Below, one piece after another: positions 7,407-12,786 of a DNA stretch of 12,786 nt. The notes under the pieces are model-generated. The model saw only the letters and a list, made by a program, of their open reading frames with translations. It made no database searches and was not told the DNA's origin. Numbering within the stretch: the first letter of the stretch is position 1; each line of letters opens with the position of its first letter. The DNA is from Aquirufa sp. GTDB taxonomy: Bacteria > Bacteroidota > Bacteroidia > Cytophagales > Spirosomataceae. The position numbers and the translations under genes are program-made. The DNA lies in contig JAURHT010000055.1 in the NCBI GenBank assembly GCA_030833145.1, positions 1 to 12,786 on the forward strand. Reading direction: 5' to 3'.

Positions 7407-8879
7407 ATGAAAAAACTCTTATTCCTACTCCTGCTGAGCGCGCCACTTTTCGCAAAGCCTCGAACCATTGTCACGACGGACGGCGAAATCGATGACGTGG
7501 ATACTTTCATCCGGATGCTCCTGTATTCGAATGAATACCAGCTGGAGGGTTTGGTTTATTCGAGTTCGATGTGGCATTACAAAGGCGACGGGAAAGGGAC
7601 GAAATTCACGTCTGAAATGGAGATGACGCGCAAAATGTACGGCGCGAAAACGGATCTCCGATGGCCTGGCGTTAACTGGATTCAAGATTTATTGAAAGCC
7701 TATGCTCAGGTACACCCAAACCTGATTTTGCACGATAAAAACTACCCGGCTCCTGCCTATTTACATAGCTTGGTGAAAGTAGGAAACATCGATTTCGAAG
7801 GAGAGATGGAGCAGGTGACTCAGGGTTCGGAATGGATCAAAGCGAAGCTATTAGACAATAATCCGGAGCCCATTTATTTGCAAGCTTGGGGTGGAACGAA
7901 TACGATTGCTAGAGCTTTGAAATCAATCGAGGAACAATATTCCGGAGAAAAAAACTGGCCCAGCATCAAAGAAAAAATCTCTCGTAAAGCCATCATCTAC
8001 ACCGTGATGGATCAAGATGCGACCTTGAAGAATTACATCGCTAGTCAATGGCCTCAGATTCGGGTGTTTTACAATGCGCAGCAGTTTGCCAGCTTTGCCT
8101 ACCCGTGGAAACGCGTGATGCCTAAGGCGACCCAACCCTATTTTGAGGGAACCTATATGGGTCCTAAAATTATTCAAAATCACGGTCCTTTATTGAAAAT
8201 GTATTACTCCTATGGAGATGGCCAAAAGCAGCCCGGCGACGACGAGCACATCCACGGTGATCCTACCAAGTTAAAAAATGCCCAATGGGGTTCTTTCCTT
8301 CCCTATGACTTTATTTCCGAAGGAGATTCTCCCGCGTTTTTACACCTGGTGGATGTGGGAATGAATAACTTGAACAACCCGTCTTTTGGCGGCTGGGGTG
8401 GTCGATTCGTGGCGGCAGAGGGAAATCCGTATCGTTTCGAAGACAATGAGAAAGCGGCTGATTTCAATCCGGAGACGGGGAAATTAGATATTTCTTATTC
8501 CCAAACGCGCTGGTTAATCGCCGCGCAAGAAGACTTCGCAGCAAGGGCGGATTGGTGTGTGAAATCAGTTAAAGAGGCGAATCACGCGCCACAGATTACG
8601 GTGAAAGAGGGTTCCTCGATTACCGCAAAGGCTGGAGCTCGAATTGCACTTCATGTCACCACGGGAGATCCGGATGGGAACGAAGTGAAGTTGAGGGTTT
8701 GGCCCTATCCAGAAGCGGGATCAGGGAAAGCGGAAGCGACACTAGGTGACGCTATCATCACCGTGAAAATACCTGCCGATGCCAAAAAAGGCGATACTTT
8801 TCACGTGGTGGTGGAGGGAACGGATTCGGGTACGCCAGCTTTGACGCGGTATAGGAGAGTGGTGGTGAAGATTCTCTAA
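7407..8879 (+). CDS. Secreted DUF1593 / Sde182-like nucleoside-hydrolase-fold protein
   Basis: A 490-residue protein with a signal peptide (hydrophobic to LFA at 14-16). The N-terminal two thirds match DUF1593, which has the inosine-uridine nucleoside hydrolase fold: TTDGEIDD (23-30) stands where nucleoside hydrolases carry their calcium-binding aspartates, and QAWGGTNTIARAL (159-171) corresponds to the family's second binding strand. EGDSPAFL (305-312) and GGWGGRF (328-334) are also typical of DUF1593 proteins. A C-terminal beta-sandwich (about 393-490), with a DPDG turn at 421-424, is the Sde182 C-terminal domain. The relative from Saccharophagus was linked to cellulose binding, but the substrate is not known and a sugar or N-glycosyl compound is only inferred. 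ATG at 7407 follows the pentapeptide stop by one base (TAA-T-ATG). Confidence 0.9.
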   Translation: MKKLLFLLLLSAPLFAKPRTIVTTDGEIDDVDTFIRMLLYSNEYQLEGLVYSSSMWHYKGDGKGTKFTSEMEMTRKMYGAKTDLRWPGVNWIQDLLKAYAQVHPNLILHDKNYPAPAYLHSLVKVGNIDFEGEMEQVTQGSEWIKAKLLDNNPEPIYLQAWGGTNTIARALKSIEEQYSGEKNWPSIKEKISRKAIIYTVMDQDATLKNYIASQWPQIRVFYNAQQFASFAYPWKRVMPKATQPYFEGTYMGPKIIQNHGPLLKMYYSYGDGQKQPGDDEHIHGDPTKLKNAQWGSFLPYDFISEGDSPAFLHLVDVGMNNLNNPSFGGWGGRFVAAEGNPYRFEDNEKAADFNPETGKLDISYSQTRWLIAAQEDFAARADWCVKSVKEANHAPQITVKEGSSITAKAGARIALHVTTGDPDGNEVKLRVWPYPEAGSGKAEATLGDAIITVKIPADAKKGDTFHVVVEGTDSGTPALTRYRRVVVKIL

Positions 8880-9580
8880 AGCCGATGGTAAACCATCAAG
8901 CTCAAAATGCTACGGTCGTAATAATTCAAATTAGGGCGTTGCTGAAAAGCGTGCAAATAGCCCACATCAATCGTTAAATTATCCCGCAGCGGAATACTTA
9001 CACCGGCAAACATCCGGTGTTGATCTAAGACATTCGCTGGATATTCCTGCGCCGCATTCAACAATATTTCCGTATTCACCTTTCCTTGGATTCGCTTGAT
9101 TAAGGGAAACAAAGCTTGAATTCGGTACCGAAGTCGGTAATTACTGAAATGAACGGCCTCCATCAGTTCTGTTCGGCTCGCATTCGTTTCTCTATTAAAG
9201 CGCATCTCCGACCTAAATCGATGATCTAACCGAACCTTGGACCAGCGATGTTTGTAAGCTACATCTACGTGCGGACGGTATTCCGGAATAGCTAATCGAT
9301 TTGTGGCGAGCGGATCATTAGGCGTGTTTAAAAATAAGGCCGTTCCAGCAGAAAGATCCCAATTCTCCCCTATCGTTCGATGCACATGCGCTCGAAAGGC
9401 ATTTTGGTGGTGCACTAATGGGTCTATAAAATGACGGGTATGTGCTTCGCCTTGGACATACCATTGCTTAGTTATAGGGTAGGTCAAATAATATCCATAC
9501 CAAACCTGGGATTGATGCTCAATTTGATGTTGGCTTTGCGCTGCGAAGAGGGGGACCAAAAAGAAAAATACATACTTCAT
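8876..9580 (-). CDS. DUF2490 family outer-membrane beta-barrel candidate
   Basis: A 234-residue protein with a short signal peptide (MKYVFFFLVPLFAAQS) followed by alternating polar and aromatic residues that suit transmembrane beta-strands, such as QVWYGYYLTYPITKQWYV at 25-42. Size and pattern fit DUF2490, a family of predicted outer-membrane proteins common in Bacteroidota with no assigned function. It ends with YHRL rather than the usual terminal Phe, so assembly by the BAM machinery through the normal beta-signal is uncertain. Its stop codon overlaps the DUF1593 stop by four bases on the opposite strand. It stands alone: the upstream YeiH-type gene is 71 bases away, and a promoter-like box lies directly before its start. 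Confidence 0.78.
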   Translation of the reverse strand: MKYVFFFLVPLFAAQSQHQIEHQSQVWYGYYLTYPITKQWYVQGEAHTRHFIDPLVHHQNAFRAHVHRTIGENWDLSAGTALFLNTPNDPLATNRLAIPEYRPHVDVAYKHRWSKVRLDHRFRSEMRFNRETNASRTELMEAVHFSNYRLRYRIQALFPLIKRIQGKVNTEILLNAAQEYPANVLDQHRMFAGVSIPLRDNLTIDVGYLHAFQQRPNLNYYDRSILSLMVYHRL

Positions 9581-9583
9581 TTG

Positions 9584-9633
9584 GCAAAGATATTAAATTA
9601 TTCTATAAAAACGATAGACTAAGTATTCTTTGC
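9584..9633. repeat. Imperfect inverted repeat upstream of the DUF2490 gene
   Basis: GCAAAGATA at 9584-9592 and TATTCTTTGC at 9624-9633 form an inverted pair that differs by a single inserted base, separated by 31 bases. One arm is the candidate -7 box. The separation is long for a terminator stem; a regulator site or chance are both possible. Confidence 0.25.
9585..9592 (-). promoter_or_regulatory. Candidate Bacteroidota -7 promoter box before the DUF2490 gene
   Basis: On the minus strand the bases TATCTTTG match the TAnnTTTG consensus exactly and end four bases before the ATG at 9580. About 19 bases upstream lies a T-rich TTTTT, a weak -33 candidate. The 71-base gap around it (9581-9651) is the longest in the window and holds no gene and no clear terminator. 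Confidence 0.45.
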
Positions 9634-9651
9634 TTATATCTCTATGAAAAA

Positions 9652-10899
9652 CTAACTAAACAGCACATAGGCCACCGCCAGCGTCACAAAGACATTAAAT
9701 AACTGCGCGATTAAGAAGGCATATAAAGGCTTCTTCCCTTCCTTCGAGAATAGGTCTGAGAATTTGGTTTCCAAACCGATACTTGTGAAAGCTAAGGCAA
9801 ACCAAAGTCCTTGCAAAGCCTTGAAACCTCCCTTAACAGACTCTATCGTTTCCGATGAAATCACGAAAGAGAAAAGCAGCGATGCTGCGATGAAACCCAA
9901 AACGAACTTAGGGAAACGCTCCCAAATAATCGCTCCAGTAGGCTTCGCTTCTTGTACAGTAGCAGATTGATTGTTCGTCACTGTCCAGTAAATAGAGATC
10001 GCAAAAGCGGCGAAACCCAATAACACGTTTTGGGAGAATTTAACGATGGTCGAAATCTTCAAGGCCTCCTCGCCCACCATCGTTCCAGATGCGATTACCG
10101 CGCCGGTCGTATCAATCGTTCCGCCTAACCAAGCGCCGGTTACGGCTTGCGAAAGACCCAAAGCCTGCGCAATGAACGGCAAAAAGATGATCATCGGAAT
10201 CGCCGTAATCAAGACGATGGAGATGACATAAGAAAGCTTTTTGGAATCCCCTTTAATGGCTCCAGATGTCGCAATTGCTGCTGAAACGCCACAAATCGAT
10301 ACCGCACTTGAAATCATGATGGCGAATTCCTCGTCGATGCCCATTTTTTTGGAGATCCAAAACGCGAAGTACCAAACAGAAATAACCACCACCAAGGCCT
10401 GAATCAAACCAAGTGAACCTGCTTTCAAAATATCCCCGAAAATCACACTCGTTCCCAACAAGATCAAACCAATTTTCACGAACAATTCCGTCGAAAGGGA
10501 TTCGGTCAACCAGGTCGGAAGCGTGAAGAAATTACTCAAAACTAACCCGATCGTCAAGCTGAAAATCACCGCTTCTAAATTCCAATTTTTCAAGAAAGCA
10601 TTGCCCGCTAAAACCAAGGCAAGTGAAGTAAGCAGGAAGACAATGGGAAATCCTTTAACGTTTCCCGAAACACTTTTCCCTAAGACGCTTGCCGCGAGAA
10701 TGGCAATCACATACGTGAAAAGGAAGATCTGCCCTAGCTTGATCAAGTTCCCGGCTGTGAGCACTTTTTCACTCAAATCGCTGGTCGATTCCCAACCGAA
10801 AGAAGGCGATGGAATCTTCACCCCTAAAAGGGCCACTCCGATAATTAAAAACCCCAAAAGGACTACTGTCCAATCTTCTGTTAAAATGCTCTTCTTCAT
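9652..10899 (-). CDS. YeiH-type putative sulfate exporter (PSE) family transporter
   Basis: A 415-residue inner-membrane protein with about eleven or twelve hydrophobic segments. The YeiH/UPF0324 hallmarks are present: SSAVSICGVSAAIA (197-210) followed by GAIKGD (213-218), GAWLGGTIDTTGAV (255-268), and a C-terminal LWFALAFTSIGLETKF (365-380). The family is called putative sulfate exporter, but transport has not been firmly shown for most members. It is longer than the roughly 330-350 residues of E. coli YeiH, with an extra N-terminal hydrophobic region and a polar loop at about 308-328. The start codon shares one base with the DUF1080 stop (TAATG), which points to translational coupling. The associated DUF1080 and sugar-acid transporter genes suggest a substrate from sugar catabolism, but that is inference. 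Confidence 0.88.
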   Translation of the reverse strand: MKKSILTEDWTVVLLGFLIIGVALLGVKIPSPSFGWESTSDLSEKVLTAGNLIKLGQIFLFTYVIAILAASVLGKSVSGNVKGFPIVFLLTSLALVLAGNAFLKNWNLEAVIFSLTIGLVLSNFFTLPTWLTESLSTELFVKIGLILLGTSVIFGDILKAGSLGLIQALVVVISVWYFAFWISKKMGIDEEFAIMISSAVSICGVSAAIATSGAIKGDSKKLSYVISIVLITAIPMIIFLPFIAQALGLSQAVTGAWLGGTIDTTGAVIASGTMVGEEALKISTIVKFSQNVLLGFAAFAISIYWTVTNNQSATVQEAKPTGAIIWERFPKFVLGFIAASLLFSFVISSETIESVKGGFKALQGLWFALAFTSIGLETKFSDLFSKEGKKPLYAFLIAQLFNVFVTLAVAYVLFS

Positions 10900-11834
10900 T
10901 ATTTTGCTGGAGTCAACACGATGTTTCTATATTCCACTGGACCATGATCGCCCTGAAACATGATGGGACCCGGCGCTGCTTCGTCGCTGTCCATCGCACC
11001 GCCGGTGATGCCGGGGATGTTTTGTTCGACGATGACTTTTTGACCATTTAAGGTGACGGACACCTTACGTCCTACTAAAGTGATGTCGTAGGTTTGCCAT
11101 TCGCCGGATGGTTTTGCTGCTTGGAAAAGCGGATCAATAAATCCATAAATGCCTCCCAAATAGATGCTATAAGGCTCTTTGCCAAAACTGTCTTCCACCT
11201 GCACCTCGTAACGGCCGCGCAAGTACACGCCACTATTGCTTCCATGAGGCAAGCGGAATTCGATGTGTAATTTGAAGTCGTTGAACTTTTGTTCAGTACA
11301 CAAATTTGCACCCGAGGCAGGGCTTTTCAGCACGCCATTCTCCGCGATCCATTGGTTTTTAGGCCCCAAGGCTTTCCAGCCGGTTAAGTCTTTTCCATTA
11401 AATAGGGTGATCGGTTTTTGCCAAACAGGTTCCTCAGTTCTCCTTAAAGAAGGAGCGCGAACACCGGTAAAGGCCATCGCTTTGCCGTTTGGTTTTACGA
11501 TCGTTCCAGACAATTTGCCGTCTTTCAAATCTCCTTCAAATGACATGTATGGATCAAAACGATCCCATTGTGGAGGAATCTTGAAGGAAACGTGTCCGTC
11601 TATGTAGAAAACTTCAGAGATAGGACGAGCGGATCCGCCATCTCCTACGAAACGACCGGTCAAGGTTTTAAGCCCTGAGTGACGTACTTCTAACCAAGAG
11701 GGTGCCGTAGAAACTCCGCCGTTTCGATTTTCCATGGATACATTTAAATCCCAAGCTCCTTCTAGTGGGTGGTGCTCATCTTGTGCGTATGCACTTGTTG
11801 CAAAAGCAAATAAAGCAATGAGTAATTTTTTCAT
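10899..11834 (-). CDS. Secreted DUF1080 (3-keto-disaccharide hydrolase family) protein with N-terminal beta domain
   Basis: A 311-residue protein with a signal peptide ending near AYA (15-17). Residues about 22-127 form a separate beta-rich domain beginning with LEGAWDLNV, reminiscent of lipocalin-like sensors of small molecules. The DUF1080 jelly-roll follows at about 141-308: LFNGKDLTGW (144-153), NSGVYLRGRYEVQV (200-213), GEWQTYDI (244-251), and GPIMFQGDHG (289-298) with the final strand VEYRNIVL. DUF1080 proteins bind or hydrolyse glycosides, and some characterised members cleave 3-keto-glycosides. Residues that prove catalysis cannot be assigned here. It sits 4 bases after the MFS transporter and overlaps the YeiH-type gene by one base, so the three form one unit. 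Periplasmic release of a sugar for uptake by the MFS protein is the simplest inference. Confidence 0.88.
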   Translation of the reverse strand: MKKLLIALFAFATSAYAQDEHHPLEGAWDLNVSMENRNGGVSTAPSWLEVRHSGLKTLTGRFVGDGGSARPISEVFYIDGHVSFKIPPQWDRFDPYMSFEGDLKDGKLSGTIVKPNGKAMAFTGVRAPSLRRTEEPVWQKPITLFNGKDLTGWKALGPKNQWIAENGVLKSPASGANLCTEQKFNDFKLHIEFRLPHGSNSGVYLRGRYEVQVEDSFGKEPYSIYLGGIYGFIDPLFQAAKPSGEWQTYDITLVGRKVSVTLNGQKVIVEQNIPGITGGAMDSDEAAPGPIMFQGDHGPVEYRNIVLTPAK

Positions 11835-11838
11835 AGTC

Positions 11839-12786
11839 TTACGATTGAACCGCCTTCATTTTAGGCGAAATAAAATGAATGAGTAACCAGGCAAACAAAT
11901 ACGCGCAGCCACAAGCCACAAATATAACATTATATCCGGCTGACAAAGCCTGGTCTGCCTTGTAGGAATCTAAAATGACCCCAATAATGTAGGGAAAAAT
12001 CACGCCTCCTAGTGACCCCGCCAAACCACCGATTCCCACGACGGAACTTACCGCATGTTTGGGAAACATATCCGAAACCGTCGTAAAAATATTCGCAGAC
12101 CAGGCCTGGTGCGCGGATGCCGCGATGGAAATTAAGAATACTGCCTGCCAAATATCCGTCGCCCAGCGCGCCCCAATAATGGGCACCGCACAGAGCGCAA
12201 AGAAGAACATCGAATACTTCCGAGCCTTATACACCGGCCAGCCTTTCTTGATGAAATAGCCCGAAATATAGCCGCCGCCAATACTCCCGATCGAAGTACA
12301 GGTAAACAAGATGGCTAAATGCAAACTCGGCTTTTTCAGGTCAAGCGCAAAAGTCGTTGAGAAATAAGACGGCAACCAGAACAAGAAAAACCACCAAATG
12401 GGATCCGTGAAGAACTTGCCTACGATAAAGACCCAGGTTTGGCGATATCCGAAAAGTTTAGACCAGGCGATGGGTGCGACCTCGGATGTTTCTTCCTCAG
12501 ACTGTATATGCGCCAGCTCTTCTGATGTAACGGACGTATGTTTCGCCGGTATCTCATAAAAAACCCACCACAAAATCAACCAAATAAATCCAATCGCACC
12601 TGTAATAATGAAGGCTTCTTGCCAGCCATAGGCTCCTAAAATCCAAGGAACCATAATGGGTGCGACCATGGCTCCTATGTTTGCTCCGGAATTAAAAATA
12701 CCCGTCGCTAATGCGCGTTCTCTTTTCGGAAACCACTCTGCGACCGTCTTAATCGCCGCCGGGAAATTCCCCGCCTCACCAGCTCC
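11839..12786 (-). CDS. ExuT-like MFS sugar-acid transporter, anion:cation symporter family (5' partial)
   Basis: The frame is open to the right edge, so the N-terminal part (roughly 100 residues, the first three helices) lies outside the window; 315 residues are visible and an internal ATG at 12669 is not the true start. The visible part begins in helix 4 with GEAGNFPAAIKTVAEWFP and continues ERALATGIFNSGANIGA, a strong signature of the hexuronate transporter branch of the anion:cation symporters. At least eight further membrane helices follow, with a polar central loop at about visible residues 82-107. The family takes up hexuronates, galactonate or related sugar acids with H+. It is the first visible gene of the unit with DUF1080 and YeiH. 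Confidence 0.9.
   Translation of the reverse strand, partial: GAGEAGNFPAAIKTVAEWFPKRERALATGIFNSGANIGAMVAPIMVPWILGAYGWQEAFIITGAIGFIWLILWWVFYEIPAKHTSVTSEELAHIQSEEETSEVAPIAWSKLFGYRQTWVFIVGKFFTDPIWWFFLFWLPSYFSTTFALDLKKPSLHLAILFTCTSIGSIGGGYISGYFIKKGWPVYKARKYSMFFFALCAVPIIGARWATDIWQAVFLISIAASAHQAWSANIFTTVSDMFPKHAVSSVVGIGGLAGSLGGVIFPYIIGVILDSYKADQALSAGYNVIFVACGCAYLFAWLLIHFISPKMKAVQS

Noticed and set aside
7423..7454. Near-identical signal peptides (ending LFA) in the hydrolase, GH97 and DUF1593 proteins as signs of gene duplication
   Set aside because: Only the signal peptides are alike; the mature proteins belong to different folds, so common use of a Leu-rich leader is enough to explain it.
9593..9651. 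Rho-independent terminator after the YeiH-type gene
   Set aside because: The gap is A/T-rich but shows no GC-rich stem followed by a T-run in the right orientation.
10523..10963. 146-codon plus-strand open frame
   Set aside because: It lies antisense to the YeiH-type gene, has no recognisable family and mirrors the codon pattern of the real gene.
11839..12669. MFS transporter read as a complete 276-residue protein starting at 12669
   Set aside because: The frame continues to the window edge with a strong family signature (GEAGNFPAAIK), so the gene is partial and 12669 is an internal Met.

Overview
The window looks like ordinary chromosomal DNA from a member of the Bacteroidota, most likely a Cytophagales-type aquatic bacterium. 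The evidence is a set of Bacteroidota-typical families (GH97 glucosidase, DUF1593/Sde182, DUF2490, DUF1080), the near absence of Shine-Dalgarno sequences, and TAnnTTTG-like boxes directly in front of several genes. The genus cannot be fixed from the sequence. Thirteen complete or partial protein genes cover almost everything. Only about 196 bases lie outside genes, and no gap exceeds 71 bases, so there is no long non-coding stretch. I see no RNA genes, CRISPR arrays, insertion sequences, phage genes or attachment sites.

Layout. Bases 1-328 (+): the C-terminal end of an unrecognised gene, then a small VF530-type DNA-binding protein that overlaps it by an ATGA junction. Bases 281-2156 (-): a two-gene membrane transport unit, a bile acid:sodium symporter (BASS) family protein followed by a CaCA-type cation exchanger, with an 8-base overlap. 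Bases 2174-3016 (+): a PlsC-like acyltransferase. Bases 2962-6795 (-): a secreted alpha/beta hydrolase, a secreted SusB-like inverting GH97 glucosidase, and an AlkB-type 2-oxoglutarate oxygenase one base behind it. Bases 6845-8879 (+): a Qnr/McbG-like pentapeptide-repeat protein and a secreted DUF1593 (Sde182-like) protein, one base apart. Bases 8876-9580 (-): a DUF2490 outer-membrane barrel candidate. Bases 9652-12786 (-): a tightly coupled unit of an ExuT-like MFS sugar-acid transporter (cut by the window edge), a secreted DUF1080 (3-keto-glycoside hydrolase family) protein and a YeiH-type transporter.

Taken together, much of the window concerns carbohydrate scavenging: periplasmic or secreted glycoside processing (GH97, DUF1080, DUF1593, an esterase-like hydrolase) plus inner-membrane uptake. 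There is no SusC/SusD pair, so this is not a classical polysaccharide utilisation locus. The main points for a second look are the YeiH/DUF1080/MFS unit, the shared TTTG-N4-ATG arrangement that suggests leaderless transcripts, the long convergent overlaps (one of which covers the 2-oxoglutarate-binding motif of AlkB), and the cysteine ladder of the pentapeptide protein. I did not find a clear, complete, previously undescribed system.
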